DNA of 64,000 nt from Micromonospora yangpuensis (GCF_900091615.1 NZ_FMIA01000002.1:4402001-4466000); one strand, 5' to 3'; shown: positions 9,497 to 22,838, counted from the first letter of the stretch. Translations and numbers: made by a program. Notes: a model not told the origin generated them from the letters alone.

Positions 9497-11437
9497 ATGG
9501 TCTCCCCCACCGACGTGAGCGACCCCGCCGTGAACGACCCCGCCGTGAACGATCCCGCCGTGAGCGACCCCGGCACGACCGGCGCCGACGCCAGCGACCC
9601 CGGCACCGGCGGCCCGACAGCGGCGCTGGACACCCTGCGGCGGGTCTTCGGCTACGACGAGTTCCGGGGCTTCCAGGCCGAGGTCATCGACCACGTGGTG
9701 GCCGGCGGGGATGCCCTGGTGCTGATGCCCACCGGCGGCGGCAAGTCGCTGTGCTACCAGATCCCGGCGCTGGTCCGCGACGGCGTCGCGGTGGTGGTCT
9801 CGCCGCTGATCGCGCTGATGCAGGACCAGGTCGACGCCCTGCGCGCGGTCGGGGTGAAGGCCGGGTTCCTCAACTCGACGCTGGACCTGGACACCCGGCG
9901 GCTGGTCGAGGCGGAGTTCGTCGCCGGTGAGATCGACCTGCTCTACCTCGCCCCGGAGGCGCTGGGCAGCCAGGCCACCCTCCGGCTGCTGGAGCGGGGC
10001 CGGATCGCGCTGTTCGCCATCGACGAGGCGCACTGTGTGTCGCAGTGGGGGCACGACTTCCGCCCCGACTACCTGACCCTGTCGATGCTGCACGAGCGCT
10101 GGCCGGACGTCCCCCGGATCGCCCTGACCGCCACCGCGACCAGCGCCACCCGGGCCGAGATCGCCACCCGGCTCCAGCTCACCGAGGCCCGGCACTTCGT
10201 GGCCAGCTTCGACCGGCCCAACATCCAGTACCGGATCGTGCCGAAGCGGGAGCCACGCAAGCAGCTGTTGGCGCTGCTGCGCGACGAGCACCCCGGCGAC
10301 GCGGGGATCGTCTACTGCCTGTCCCGGGCCTCGGTGGACAAGACCGCCGAGTTCCTGGTCGCCAACGGGGTGGCCGCGCTGCCGTACCACGCGGGGTTGG
10401 ACGCGGCGACCCGGGCCCGCAACCAGCAGCGGTTCCTGCGGGAGGACGGCCTGGTCATGGTGGCCACGATCGCCTTCGGGATGGGCATCGACAAGCCGGA
10501 CGTCCGCTTCGTGGCCCACCTGGACCTGCCCAAGTCGGTCGAGGGCTACTACCAGGAGACCGGGCGGGCCGGCCGGGACGGGTTGCCGTCGACCGCCTGG
10601 CTGGCCTACGGGCTGCAGGACGTGGTCCAGCAGCGCAAGATGATCGACACCTCCGAGGGCGACCTGGCCCACCGGCGTAACCTCGCCGCGCACCTGGACG
10701 CCATGCTGGCGCTCTGCGAGACGGTCCGCTGCCGCCGGGGCCAACTGCTGGAGTACTTCGGCCAGCCGGCGACGGTGGCCTGCGGCAACTGTGACACCTG
10801 CCTGGAGCCGCCGGAGTCCTGGGACGGCACGGTGGCCGCGCAGAAGCTGCTCTCCACGGTGTTCCGGCTGGACCGCGAGCGCAACCAGCGCTTCGGCGCG
10901 GGGCACTGCGTGGACATCCTGCTCGGCAAGCAGAACGACAAGGTCACCCAGTTCCGGCACGACCAGCTGAGCGTCTTCGGCATCGGCACCGAGCTGCGGG
11001 ACACCGAGTGGCGCGGGGTGGTCCGGCAGCTGCTCGCCGAGGGGCTGCTGGCCGTGGAGGGTGACTACGGCACCCTGGCGTTGACCGAGGCCAGCGCCGA
11101 GGTGCTGGGTCGCCGCCGGACGGTGATGATGCGCCGGGAGCCGGAGAAGCCGGTCCGCACCGCCAAGCCGCGCGGGTCGGCCACCGTCGTCGCCGAGCTG
11201 CCGGCCGGGGCCGCGCCGGTCTTCGAGCGGCTGCGGGCGTGGCGGGCGGCGACCGCCAAGGAACAGGGCGTACCGGCGTACGTGATCTTCCACGACGCCA
11301 CCCTGCGGCAGATCGCCGCCGACGCCCCGACCTCCCTCGCGCAGCTGGCCACGATCAGCGGCGTCGGCGAGAACAAGCTGGCCAAGTACGGTGAGCCGAT
11401 TCTCGCCGTGCTCGCCGAGGGTGATCACGCCGGCTGA
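9497..11437 (+). CDS. recQ: ATP-dependent DNA helicase RecQ
   Basis: A 646-residue superfamily 2 helicase that unwinds DNA 3' to 5' in recombination and fork repair. Residues 7-26 are four copies of the pentapeptide V(S/N)DP(A/G). The helicase core follows: motif I PTGGGKS near 77, DEAH-box IDEAHC near 175, motif III LTATAT, and motif [12 protein letters not shown]. The RecQ zinc site is intact ([11 protein letters not shown], then CGNCDTC). A winged-helix segment comes next. The C-terminal ~75 residues (VFERLRAWR to KYGEPIL) are an HRDC domain. Length and domain order are canonical. A short lipoprotein gene follows 34 bp later. Confidence 0.95.
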   Translation: MVSPTDVSDPAVNDPAVNDPAVSDPGTTGADASDPGTGGPTAALDTLRRVFGYDEFRGFQAEVIDHVVAGGDALVLMPTGGGKSLCYQIPALVRDGVAVVVSPLIALMQDQVDALRAVGVKAGFLNSTLDLDTRRLVEAEFVAGEIDLLYLAPEALGSQATLRLLERGRIALFAIDEAHCVSQWGHDFRPDYLTLSMLHERWPDVPRIALTATATSATRAEIATRLQLTEARHFVASFDRPNIQYRIVPKREPRKQLLALLRDEHPGDAGIVYCLSRASVDKTAEFLVANGVAALPYHAGLDAATRARNQQRFLREDGLVMVATIAFGMGIDKPDVRFVAHLDLPKSVEGYYQETGRAGRDGLPSTAWLAYGLQDVVQQRKMIDTSEGDLAHRRNLAAHLDAMLALCETVRCRRGQLLEYFGQPATVACGNCDTCLEPPESWDGTVAAQKLLSTVFRLDRERNQRFGAGHCVDILLGKQNDKVTQFRHDQLSVFGIGTELRDTEWRGVVRQLLAEGLLAVEGDYGTLALTEASAEVLGRRRTVMMRREPEKPVRTAKPRGSATVVAELPAGAAPVFERLRAWRAATAKEQGVPAYVIFHDATLRQIAADAPTSLAQLATISGVGENKLAKYGEPILAVLAEGDHAG

Positions 11438-11458
11438 CCGTGGCTTGATCAGCTTTAC

Positions 11459-11464
11459 TATCCT
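11459..11464 (+). promoter_or_regulatory. -10 hexamer TATCCT, leaderless geometry, lipoprotein gene
   Basis: TATCCT lies seven bases before the ATG at 11472 in the short gap after recQ. No Shine-Dalgarno sequence is present. The overlapping TACTAT at 11456-11461 is a slightly more distant alternative. Confidence 0.35.
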
Positions 11465-11471
11465 GCCCGCC

Positions 11472-12572
11472 ATGCGACGCCGACAGCTCATCACCGCCAC
11501 CCTGCTCACCCTCGGCCTGGCCGCCGCCGGCTGTGGAAGCAGCGACGGGGGTGCCGCGCCCGACGGGGGTGGTGACGGCGGCGCAGCGGAGACCGGCTCG
11601 TTCGTCGACCGGCTCGCCCTGCTGCCCGGCGCGGTGGCCCAGGGCGACGGCGGCATCCTGGTCACCATGGCCGACATCGAGGCGGCGGCGCGGGCGGCCG
11701 GGGTGAGTCCGCCCAGCGGCCCCGAGGACCAGGCGGCGGTGAGCGCCTACGTCAACGCGCTGACGAGCACGGGCACCCCCGGTGGGCCCACGCCGGCGGT
11801 GGCCGCCCTGTTGCCGCAGGGGGTCGGTCGGGGCGCGCTCGCCCGGGCCGGGGAGTTCCAGGCCGAGTTGGGCTGGTCGGTGCTGGACCTACGCTGGTTC
11901 GTGGAGTACCCGACCGCCCCGAGACCGCTCACCGTGGCCGGTGGCACCTTCACCACGGAACGACTCAGCGCCGCCATGGGCGAGGCCGACGGCGGGCGGT
12001 GGCGGGTCGGCGACGGCGAGGACCTGTCGATCGACCCGGGCGCACGCACCGTCGCCCGCCCGCTGGGCCAGCCGCTGACGCTCGCCCTGGACTCGGGCCG
12101 GCTCTACGTCTCCCCCGTCTCCGGGCACGTCCAGGCGGCGGTCGGGTCCACCGGCGACACCCTGGCCGACCTGCCCGAACTGCGGGCGCTGGCCGGGGCG
12201 ATGGACACCCAGGGCGCGTACGCGACGATGCTCAGCGCCCGGGACAACTACCGGGGCGGCGGCGACAACCCGCTGCGCCCGTTCACCGGGGTCGCCACCG
12301 GGCTGGCCCACGACGGCGGGCCGGTCCTGCTGCTGGCCTACGCGCACGCCGACGCCGGCAACGCCGAGGCCAACGCGACCGCGCTGCGGACCCTGCTCAC
12401 CGAGGGCAGCTCGGCGAGGACCCGTCAGCCCTGGTCGGAGTTGCTCTCCGTCACCGACATCACGGTCGACGGCAGCACGGTGGTGGCCCGGTTGACCCTG
12501 GGTCAGAGCCACCCCCAGCTCGCCTGGCAGCTGCTGACCAGCCGCGACTCCCTGGTCCAGCACGGCGGCTGA
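11472..12572 (+). CDS. Secreted lipoprotein of unknown function
   Basis: A 366-residue protein. MRRRQLITATLLTLGLAAAGC is a type II signal sequence with lipobox AAGC, so the mature protein should be anchored outside the membrane at Cys21. A Gly/Asp-rich linker follows. The body has no recognised catalytic motif; LRWFVEYP and the later TDITVDGSTVVARLTL are typical of beta-rich extracellular domains. I start at the ATG at 11472 because earlier codons would run into the recQ end and hide the signal peptide. Its end converges with uvrC, only 12 bp away. Confidence 0.7.
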   Translation: MRRRQLITATLLTLGLAAAGCGSSDGGAAPDGGGDGGAAETGSFVDRLALLPGAVAQGDGGILVTMADIEAAARAAGVSPPSGPEDQAAVSAYVNALTSTGTPGGPTPAVAALLPQGVGRGALARAGEFQAELGWSVLDLRWFVEYPTAPRPLTVAGGTFTTERLSAAMGEADGGRWRVGDGEDLSIDPGARTVARPLGQPLTLALDSGRLYVSPVSGHVQAAVGSTGDTLADLPELRALAGAMDTQGAYATMLSARDNYRGGGDNPLRPFTGVATGLAHDGGPVLLLAYAHADAGNAEANATALRTLLTEGSSARTRQPWSELLSVTDITVDGSTVVARLTLGQSHPQLAWQLLTSRDSLVQHGG

Positions 12573-12584
12573 CGGCTCGGGCAC

Positions 12585-14516
12585 TCAGGCTTCGGTCTCC
12601 GTGCCGGTGAGGGCCTGGATGATCGCCTCGGCGGTGCGGCGGCCCACCCCGGGAACCTCGGTGATCTCCTCCACGGTGGCCGCCGAGAGCCGTTTAAGCG
12701 AGCCGAAGTGCCGCAGCAGCGCCTGCCGGCGCACCTCGCCGAGGCCGGCCACGCCGTCCAGCGCCGAGGCGGTCATCCGCTTGGAGCGGCGCTGCCGGTG
12801 GAAGGTGATGGCGAACCGGTGCGCCTCGTCCCGGATGCGTTGCAGCAGGTAGAGCGCCTCGGAGGTGCGGGGCAGGATGACCGGGAACTCGTCGTCGGGC
12901 AGCCACACCTCCTCCAGCCGTTTGGCCAGCCCGCAGAGCGCCACGTCGTCGACGCCCAACTCGGCCAGGGCCTGGGCGGCGGCGGCGACCTGCGGCGGGC
13001 CGCCGTCGACCACGACCAACTGCGGCGGGTACGCGAACCGGCGCGGCCGGCCGGTGGTGGGGTCGATGCCGGGGCGGTCCGGGTCGGCGGCGGTCTCCTC
13101 GCCCAGCTCCCCGGTCTCGGCGCGGGCGTCGAGGTAGCGGGCGAAGCGGCGGCGCAGCACCTCCGACATCGCCGACAGGTCGTCGGTGGCGCCCCGGACG
13201 ATGAACCGGCGGTACTCGCTCTTGCGGGGCAGCCCGTCCTCGAAGACGACCATGCTGGCCACCACGTCGGTGCCCTGGATCTGGGAGACGTCGTAGCACT
13301 CGACGCGCAGCGGGGAGGTGCGCATGCCCAGCGCCTCGCCGATCTCGTCCAGGGCCTGGCTGCGGGTGGTCAGGTCACCGGCCCGCTTGAGTTTGTGCCG
13401 GGCCAACGCGTCACGGGCGTTGCGGGCGACGGTCTCCAGCAGGTCCTTCTTGTCGCCGCGCTGGGGCACCCGCAGGGTGACCCGGCTGCCCCGGCGGGTG
13501 GTCAGCCAGTCGGCCAGCGCCTCGGCGTCCGTCGGCAGCGCGGGCACCAGCAGCTCACGCGGCACGTCGGTCTCGCCCCGCTCCCCGCCGTAGACCTGGG
13601 TGCAGAAGTGGTGCACCAGGTCACCGGTGGTCAGCTCCTCGGTCTTCTCCACCACCCAGCCCCGCTGGCCCCGGATCCGCCCGTCCCGGACGTGGAAGAC
13701 CTGCACTCCGGCCTCCAGCGGGTCGTCGGCGAAGGCGACCACGTCGGCGTCGGTGCCGTCGCCGAGCACCACGGCCTGCTTCTCCATGGCCCGGCGCAGC
13801 GCGGCGACGTCGTCGCGCAGCCGGGCCGCCCGCTCGAACTCCAGCGCCTCGCTGGCCTGTGCCATCTCGCGTTCCAGCCGACGGACCATCGGGTCGGCCC
13901 GGCCACCCATGAAGTCGCAGAACCCGTCCACGATGCGCCGGTGCTCAGCCGCGGAGACGCTGCCCACGCAGGGTGCCGCGCACTTGCCGATGTAGCCCAG
14001 CAGGCACGGGCGGCCGACCTGCCCGGCGCGCTTGAAGACCCCGGCCGAGCAGGTCCGCGCGGGGAAGACCCGCAGCAGCAGGTCGAGGGTCTCGCGGATC
14101 GCCCAGGCATGCGAGTACGGCCCGAAGTAGCGCACCCCCTTGCGCTTGGCCCCCCGCATCACCTGCAGGCGCGGGTACTCCTCGTCGACGGTGACCGCGA
14201 GGTACGGGTACGACTTGTCGTCGCGGTAGCGGACGTTGAACCTGGGGTCGTACTGCTTGATCCAGGTGAACTCCTGCTGGAGCGCCTCGACCTCGGTGCC
14301 GACGGTGATCCAGTCGACCGACTCGGCGGTGGTGACCATCTGCCGGGTCCGCTCGTGCAGGCCGAGCGGGTCGCCGAAGTAGGAGCTGAGCCGGGCCCGC
14401 AGGTTCTTCGCCTTGCCGACGTAGATGACCCGACCGGTGCCGTCGCGGAACCGGTAGACCCCCGGGGACTCCGGGATGGTGCCGGGCGCGGGGCGGTAGG
14501 TCGACGGATCTGCCAC
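12585..14516 (-). CDS. uvrC: Excinuclease ABC subunit C
   Basis: A 643-residue protein that makes both incisions in nucleotide excision repair. The GIY-YIG nuclease domain is at about residues 14-93 ([20 protein letters not shown]). A Cys-rich stretch ([21 protein letters not shown]) and a UVR motif follow. The RNase H-like endonuclease domain carries [20 protein letters not shown], and a helix-hairpin-helix pair ends the protein ([20 protein letters not shown]). The GTG at 14516 fits the family N-terminus and has TAGTGT seven bases upstream. Thirty in-frame codons above it are not conserved in style. Confidence 0.95.
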   Translation of the reverse strand: MADPSTYRPAPGTIPESPGVYRFRDGTGRVIYVGKAKNLRARLSSYFGDPLGLHERTRQMVTTAESVDWITVGTEVEALQQEFTWIKQYDPRFNVRYRDDKSYPYLAVTVDEEYPRLQVMRGAKRKGVRYFGPYSHAWAIRETLDLLLRVFPARTCSAGVFKRAGQVGRPCLLGYIGKCAAPCVGSVSAAEHRRIVDGFCDFMGGRADPMVRRLEREMAQASEALEFERAARLRDDVAALRRAMEKQAVVLGDGTDADVVAFADDPLEAGVQVFHVRDGRIRGQRGWVVEKTEELTTGDLVHHFCTQVYGGERGETDVPRELLVPALPTDAEALADWLTTRRGSRVTLRVPQRGDKKDLLETVARNARDALARHKLKRAGDLTTRSQALDEIGEALGMRTSPLRVECYDVSQIQGTDVVASMVVFEDGLPRKSEYRRFIVRGATDDLSAMSEVLRRRFARYLDARAETGELGEETAADPDRPGIDPTTGRPRRFAYPPQLVVVDGGPPQVAAAAQALAELGVDDVALCGLAKRLEEVWLPDDEFPVILPRTSEALYLLQRIRDEAHRFAITFHRQRRSKRMTASALDGVAGLGEVRRQALLRHFGSLKRLSAATVEEITEVPGVGRRTAEAIIQALTGTETEA

Positions 14517-14523
14517 CCTGCCG

Positions 14524-14529
14524 ACACTA
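14524..14529 (-). promoter_or_regulatory. -10 hexamer TAGTGT, leaderless geometry, uvrC
   Basis: TAGTGT ends seven bases before the GTG start of uvrC and no Shine-Dalgarno sequence is visible. Both point to a leaderless transcript and support the chosen start. Confidence 0.45.
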
Positions 14530-14560
14530 GCCCCCACCACCGACAACCTCTCGCACGGTT

Positions 14561-14628
14561 CCCGGGGTATCGACTTCTTCCGATATCGACAGGCGTCGCT
14601 TACCATCCGGTAAGTGAAGGTTCTTCAC
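14561..14628. promoter_or_regulatory. Cluster of palindromes in the uvrC/acylase divergent region
   Basis: The region holds CGATATCG (14581-14588), CTTACC-ATCC-GGTAAG (14599-14614) and GTGAA-N5-TTCAC (14614-14628), plus two copies of TATCGAC. The three palindromes lie side by side just upstream of the acylase gene. They look like binding sites, but no cognate regulator is adjacent. Confidence 0.4.
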
Positions 14629-14682
14629 GTCACCGCCGGTCACCCGTCCCGCGTCATGATCCCCAGCCGCCGGAGGATCACC

Positions 14683-17532
14683 ATGCCCCGTCCCACCACC
14701 ACCCGACTCCTGGCCGCCGCGACCACCGCCGTCGGCGTGGCCGCCCTGCTCGTGGCCACCCCCACCCCGTCCACCGCGACACCCGCCGATGCGACGCCCG
14801 CCGCAGCGCCCGCCACCGCCGCCGCGCCCGGGGACTACTGCCTCGGGCAGTGCGCGGAGATCCTGCCGCCGGGCCAGAACGGCAACGCGACCCTGGTCGA
14901 GATCCTCGCCCACCAGACCCTCGGCACCCTCCCCCGGCACTCCGCCGACCAGCTCGGCCGCTACGCCGACCTGGTCTACGGCTACGCCGGGCTGCGCGAG
15001 GACCAGATCGACCGGTTCTTCCACGACGCCTCCTTCGGGGTCCCGGCCGGACAGGTCGAACGCTCCTACTCACCCCGCGCCGACGTGCGCATCGTGCGGG
15101 ACCGGGCCACCGGCGTACCGCACGTCACCGGCACCACCCGGGGCGGCACCATGTACGGGGCCGGGTACGCCGGCGCCGAGGACCGGCTGTTCACCATGGA
15201 CCTGCTCCGGCACGTCGGCCGGGGCACGTTGACCCCGTTCGCCGGGGGCGCACCGGGCAACCGGGCCCTGGAACAGAGCGTCTGGCGCACCTCGCCGTAC
15301 ACCGAGGCCGACCTGACCGCCCAGGTCGAGGCGCTGCGCGCCAAGGGCCCGCGCGGCCAGCAGCTCTACACCGACGTGCAGGAGTACATCGCCGGCATCA
15401 ACGCCTACATCGGCGTCTGCATGTCCCGCCGCAACTGCCCAGGCGAGTACGTGCTGACCGGGCACCTCGACGCGATCACCAACGCCGGCGGCCCGGAGCC
15501 GTTCCAGCTGACCGACCTGATCGCCATCGCCGGGGTGGTGGGTGGCCTCTTCGGCGGCGGAGGTGGCACCGAGATGCAGTCCGCGCTGGTCCGCATCGCC
15601 GCCCGGGCCCGCTACGGGCCGGCCGAGGGCGACCGGGTGTGGGCCGGCTTCCGCAACGAGAACGACCCCGAGACGGTGCTGACCCTGCACGACGGGCAGA
15701 GCTTCCGCTACGGCGACGCCGACCCGGACGCGCCGAGCGTGGTGCTGCCCGACGCCGGCACCGCCACCGTCGAACCGATCTTCACCGACCCGACCGGCTC
15801 CGCCCGTACCACCGCCGGCACCGGACGCGGCTCCGAGCTGGCCGCCGCGCTGTCCGGGCTGACCATCGACCCGGCGCACCGGGGAATGTCCAACGCGGCC
15901 GTGGTCTCCGCCGCACACTCCGCCACCGGCCACCCGATCGCGGTCTTCGGCCCGCAGACCGGCTACTTCTCGCCGCAGTTGCTCATGGTGCAGGAACTGC
16001 AGGGCCCCGGCATCAGCGCCCGGGGGGCCGCGTTCGCCGGGCTCAACCTGTACGTGCTGCTCGGTCGGGGACAGGACTACGCCTGGAGCGCCACCTCGTC
16101 GGTGCACGACATCACCGACACCTACGCGGTGCCGCTCTGCACCGCCGACGGCAGTACCCCCACCCTGGCCAGCAACCGGTACCGGTACCGGGGGCAGTGC
16201 CTGGCCATGGAGGAGCTGTCCCGGGTCAACCGGTGGACCCCGACGGTCGCCGACGGCACGCCGCCCGGGTCGTACAAGCTGGTCTCCTGGCGGACCCGGC
16301 TCGGCCTGGTCGGCTGGCGGGCCATGGTGGACGGCCAACCGCACGCCTTCACCCAGCTGCGCTCCACCTACCGGCACGAGGCCGACTCAGCGATCGGCTT
16401 CCAGATGTTCAACGACCCCGCCCAGATGGGCTCCGCGGCGGCCTTCCGCACCTCGGCCCAGAACGTCGAGTACGCGTTCAACTGGTTCTACGTCAACTCC
16501 ACCGAGTCGGGGTACTACAACTCGGGCCTCAACCCGTTGCGCGCCGACGGTACGAACCCGAACCTGCCGATGCGGGCCGACCCGGCGTACGAGTGGCAGG
16601 GTTTCGACCCGACGACGAACACCGCCCGCTACGCGCCCGCCGCCGCCCACCCGCAGTCGACCGACCAGGACTACTACGTCAGCTGGAACAACAAGCAGGC
16701 GAAGGACTTCGGTGCGGCCGACGGCAACTTCAGCTTCGGCGCGGTGCACCGCGCCGACCTGCTCGACCGGCCGTTGAAGGCGGCGATCGCGGCGGGGCGC
16801 ACCTTCGACCGGGCCTCGCTGACCGAGCTGGTGCAGCGGGCCGGCCTGACCGACCTGCGCGGGGCCGAGGTGCTCGACGAGCTGATCCGGGTGCTGGAGA
16901 GCCAACCCGTCGGTGACCCCGCGCTGGCCGCCGAGATCGGTCGACTCAGGGCGTGGCGGGCCGACGGCGCGCTGCGGGTGGAGACCGCCAAGGGCAGCCG
17001 GGTGTACCGGCACGCCGAGGCGATCCGGACCTTCGACGCCTGGTGGCCGCTGCTGGTCCGGGCGATGTTCCGGGCCCCGCTCGGCGCGGAGCTCTACCAG
17101 GCGCTCGTCGACACCCTCCAGGTCAACGAGTCACCCTCCGGCCACCAGCGGGGCGACACCTCCACCCTGCCCACCTCGGCCAGCACCGCCCAGACCCACA
17201 AGGGCTCGGCTTTCCAGTACGGCTGGTGGGGCTATGTCGACAAGGACCTGCGTGCGGTGCTCGGCGAGCCGGTGGCCGGCGGTCCGGGGCGTACCCACTG
17301 CGGTGGGGGCAGCCTGACCGGCTGCCGGCAGCTGCTGCTCGACACCCTGGCCACGGCGGCGGCGACCCCGGCGACCGTCACCTACCCCGGCGACGACAGC
17401 TGCCCCGCAGGCGACCAGTGGTGCGCCGACGCGATCGTCCAGGCGCCGCTGGGCGGCATCACCCACGCCACCATCGCCTGGCAGAACCGCCCCACCTACC
17501 AGCAGGTCGTCTCCTTCCCCACCCAACGGTAA
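14683..17532 (+). CDS. Secreted penicillin acylase family protein (Ntn hydrolase)
   Basis: A 949-residue precursor. The ATG at 14683 has GGAGG six bases upstream, and a Sec signal peptide of ~34 residues follows (hydrophobic core near 13-25, then a Thr/Pro/Ala stretch). The family cleaves itself to expose an N-terminal nucleophile on the beta chain. The candidate is Ser403 in RGMSNAAVV, preceded by ~370 residues of alpha chain and spacer as in acylases of the aculeacin/PvdQ type. The beta chain carries GYFSPQLLMVQ and FAGLNLYVLLGRG. Several Cys pairs suit an extracellular enzyme. Likely substrates are acyl-amides such as lipopeptides, acyl-homoserine lactones or beta-lactam side chains; which one cannot be told. 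Confidence 0.85.
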   Translation: MPRPTTTRLLAAATTAVGVAALLVATPTPSTATPADATPAAAPATAAAPGDYCLGQCAEILPPGQNGNATLVEILAHQTLGTLPRHSADQLGRYADLVYGYAGLREDQIDRFFHDASFGVPAGQVERSYSPRADVRIVRDRATGVPHVTGTTRGGTMYGAGYAGAEDRLFTMDLLRHVGRGTLTPFAGGAPGNRALEQSVWRTSPYTEADLTAQVEALRAKGPRGQQLYTDVQEYIAGINAYIGVCMSRRNCPGEYVLTGHLDAITNAGGPEPFQLTDLIAIAGVVGGLFGGGGGTEMQSALVRIAARARYGPAEGDRVWAGFRNENDPETVLTLHDGQSFRYGDADPDAPSVVLPDAGTATVEPIFTDPTGSARTTAGTGRGSELAAALSGLTIDPAHRGMSNAAVVSAAHSATGHPIAVFGPQTGYFSPQLLMVQELQGPGISARGAAFAGLNLYVLLGRGQDYAWSATSSVHDITDTYAVPLCTADGSTPTLASNRYRYRGQCLAMEELSRVNRWTPTVADGTPPGSYKLVSWRTRLGLVGWRAMVDGQPHAFTQLRSTYRHEADSAIGFQMFNDPAQMGSAAAFRTSAQNVEYAFNWFYVNSTESGYYNSGLNPLRADGTNPNLPMRADPAYEWQGFDPTTNTARYAPAAAHPQSTDQDYYVSWNNKQAKDFGAADGNFSFGAVHRADLLDRPLKAAIAAGRTFDRASLTELVQRAGLTDLRGAEVLDELIRVLESQPVGDPALAAEIGRLRAWRADGALRVETAKGSRVYRHAEAIRTFDAWWPLLVRAMFRAPLGAELYQALVDTLQVNESPSGHQRGDTSTLPTSASTAQTHKGSAFQYGWWGYVDKDLRAVLGEPVAGGPGRTHCGGGSLTGCRQLLLDTLATAAATPATVTYPGDDSCPAGDQWCADAIVQAPLGGITHATIAWQNRPTYQQVVSFPTQR

Positions 17533-17582
17533 GGAAGGGCCCCTGCTTAACGCTTTCGGTATAGCAGGGGCCCCTTCTTAAC
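17531..17582. repeat. REP-like hairpin, also a bidirectional terminator
   Basis: Arms GGAAGGGCCCCTGCT and AGCAGGGGCCCCTTC pair around a TTAACGCTTTCGG loop, between two convergent genes. A near copy in the opposite orientation lies at 62678-62724. The conserved loop and arms indicate a dispersed repeat family. Confidence 0.65.
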
Positions 17583-17608
17583 CTGAGGGGAGCGCGGGAC
17601 CGGCTCGG

Positions 17609-18082
17609 CTAGGCCAGGGTGATGTCCTCGCCGGAGACGGTGACCTCCTTGGCGGCCAGCGGCCTGGTGGCCGGGCCGCCCTGGACCGAGCCGTCGGTGA
17701 TGGAGAACTTGCTGCCGTGGCAGGTGCAGTTGATGGTGCCGCCGTCGACGTTGGACACCGGGCAGTTCTGGTGGGTACAGATCGGGTCGAAGGCCTTGAA
17801 CTCCCCCGCGGTGGGTTGGGTGACGACCACGCCCTGCGGGGCGAAGACCTTCCCGCCGCCGACCGGGATGTCGGCGGTCTTGGCCAGCACCGCCGCGCCG
17901 TCGCCGGGGGAACCGTCGCCCCCGGTGGAGCCGTCGCCGTCGGGCTCGTTGTCGGTGGTCGCGGTGGGCCGGTCGCTGCCGCAGGCGGTCAGCACGACGG
18001 CCGCCCCGAGGGCACCGGCCCCCGCCAGCAGGGTCCGCCGCGTCTGCGTGACCGGGGCGTCGAACACCTGGTCGTCACTCAT
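17609..18082 (-). CDS. Rieske (2Fe-2S) TAT lipoprotein
   Basis: A 157-residue exported iron-sulphur protein. The N-terminus has a twin-arginine motif (TRRTLLAGAG, Arg15-Arg16) followed by AVVLTAC, so folded export and lipid anchoring are both indicated. A Gly/Asp/Ser linker precedes the Rieske domain. Both ligand boxes are intact: CTHQNCP and CTCHGSKF, giving two Cys and two His for the cluster and an extra Cys pair for the structural disulphide. It is a stand-alone electron-transfer protein; no partner oxidoreductase is next to it. Confidence 0.9.
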   Translation of the reverse strand: MSDDQVFDAPVTQTRRTLLAGAGALGAAVVLTACGSDRPTATTDNEPDGDGSTGGDGSPGDGAAVLAKTADIPVGGGKVFAPQGVVVTQPTAGEFKAFDPICTHQNCPVSNVDGGTINCTCHGSKFSITDGSVQGGPATRPLAAKEVTVSGEDITLA

Positions 18083-18207
18083 GTCTGGCTCCCTCTCTCG
18101 GCTGCCGCACCGTGGTGATCGCGGCCTCTCCTGCGTACACGGATGGTGATGGGACCCAGTTCACCCCGAAAGCCTGGGAAATGCCTGAGTGGCCCGTGGT
18201 TGTCCGG

Positions 18208-21384
<3,177 letters not shown>

Positions 21385-21420
21385 GGTACGTGTGCTCCCG
21401 GGTGCAGAAGATGAGGCGGG

Positions 21421-21494
21421 TCTGTGCCGCTCTGGCGGGATCTGTACGGCTCTGATGGATCCGTACGGCTTTGTGGACTCCGTACGGGGGATCC
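21421..21494. repeat. Iterated 19-20 bp repeats upstream of uvrA
   Basis: Four partial copies of a unit close to TCYGTACGGCTYTGRTGGA lie head to tail at 21421-21440, 21441-21459, 21460-21478 and 21479-21494. They begin 37 bp upstream of the uvrA start. The ~19 bp period is near two helical turns, as expected of an array of protein-binding sites. No LexA box of the GAAC-N4-GTTC type is seen here. Confidence 0.5.
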
Positions 21495-21600
21495 GCGAGC
21501 GGTTGTCGGGGCGCAGGAAGACGCCTCGGCAACTCTAGCCCCGAGGTACGACACTTTCCCGCACGCCGCCATTCCCCCAGCTCAACCCGGTCGGGCGGGG

Positions 21601-22671
21601 TCAGAAGCCGCCCGGGGTGGCCGGGCGGGGCGCCCGGCGTCGCCCGTTGCGCCAGCCGCCGCGCCGCTCGGCGGCCAACCGGGCCTGGCGGCGACCCGAC
21701 TCGAAGGCCACCTCCCCCCGCAGCCGACGCCAGCTCTCCCAACGCCGGACGCTCAACTCACCGCTGTCCACCGCCGCCCGCACCGCGCAGGCCGGCTCGG
21801 CCTCGTGGGCGCAGTCGCCGTACCGGCAGCCGGTGGCCAGCTCGGCGATGTCGGTGAAGGCGCGGTCCAGCCCGGCCGAGCCGTCCAGCAGACCCACCGC
21901 CCGTACCCCGGGGGTGTCCACGACCGCGCCACCGCGCGGGACGGGCACCAACGCCCGCCACCCGGTGGTGTGCCGACCCTTGCCGTCGACCCGGCGGATC
22001 GCCTGGGTCGGCATCACCGTCGCCCCGGCCAACGCGTTGACCAGGCTCGACTTGCCCGCACCGGAGGGCCCCAGCAGCCCCAGGGTGCGGCCGGCGGCGA
22101 CCAGCGGGCGCAGCGGGCCCAGCCCGGTGCCCCGCTCGGCGCTGACCGGCAGCACCGGCACCCCGGGGGCGACCTCGGCGAGCTGCCGGGCGATGGTGGC
22201 GGCGTCGGCGGCCAGGTCGGCCTTGGTGAGCACCACCACCGGCCGTGCCCCCGACTCGTGGACCAGGGCGAGCAGCCGTTCGATCCGGCCGTTGTCCGGC
22301 TCGGGGTGCACCGGCTCGACCACGGCGGCGGTGTCCAGGTTGGCGGCGAGCACCTGACCGCTGGCGTCCTTGCCGGCGGTCCGACGGATCAACGCGGTAC
22401 GGCGCGGCAGCACCGTCTCGATGGTGGCCCGGCCGTCCGGCCAGGCACCCAGCAGCACCCAGTCGCCGACGCAGGGCAACCGGGTCAGGTCCCGGGCGGC
22501 GTCGGCCAGCACCGCGCCACCGAGGGTGGCGCGCACCGGACCGTCCGCGCCGAGCACGGTGCAGACCCCCCGGTCGACCCGGGTGACCCGGCCGGGCCGC
22601 CGACCGGTACGCCGGTACGGAAGGCTCGCCCATCCGGCGTCCCAGCCGAGGGCGGTCAAGTCGACGGTCAT
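21601..22671 (-). CDS. rsgA: Small-ribosomal-subunit maturation GTPase RsgA
   Basis: A 356-residue circularly permuted GTPase. The G motifs occur in the permuted order typical of RsgA: G4 TKAD, then G1 GPSGAGKSS, then G3 DTPG. An N-terminal OB-fold precedes them. A C-terminal zinc knuckle is intact (CRYGDCAHEAEPACAV). RsgA binds the 30S subunit late in assembly. The start ATG at 22671 has GAGG upstream. The protein ends in an Arg-rich tail. It lies 216 bp upstream of uvrA on the same strand. Confidence 0.92.
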   Translation of the reverse strand: MTVDLTALGWDAGWASLPYRRTGRRPGRVTRVDRGVCTVLGADGPVRATLGGAVLADAARDLTRLPCVGDWVLLGAWPDGRATIETVLPRRTALIRRTAGKDASGQVLAANLDTAAVVEPVHPEPDNGRIERLLALVHESGARPVVVLTKADLAADAATIARQLAEVAPGVPVLPVSAERGTGLGPLRPLVAAGRTLGLLGPSGAGKSSLVNALAGATVMPTQAIRRVDGKGRHTTGWRALVPVPRGGAVVDTPGVRAVGLLDGSAGLDRAFTDIAELATGCRYGDCAHEAEPACAVRAAVDSGELSVRRWESWRRLRGEVAFESGRRQARLAAERRGGWRNGRRRAPRPATPGGF

Positions 22672-22838
22672 CGCATCCTCATCACGGTCGAGAGCTGGTC
22701 GTGGCGGTGTCCGCGTGCTGCCACCGGCATGCCACCACCCCCCTGTGCCGTCGCGGTGCCGCGTACCACGCCGACGGTAGGGGCCGGACCGCCGCGCCGA
22801 AAGCGATTTCCCCGACGACACGGGCCGGCCCGGACCGA

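Noticed and set aside
12708..16916. A 1402-codon open frame on the plus strand
   Set aside because: It is an artefact of high GC: antisense to uvrC and out of frame within the acylase gene. Both of those have clear domains.
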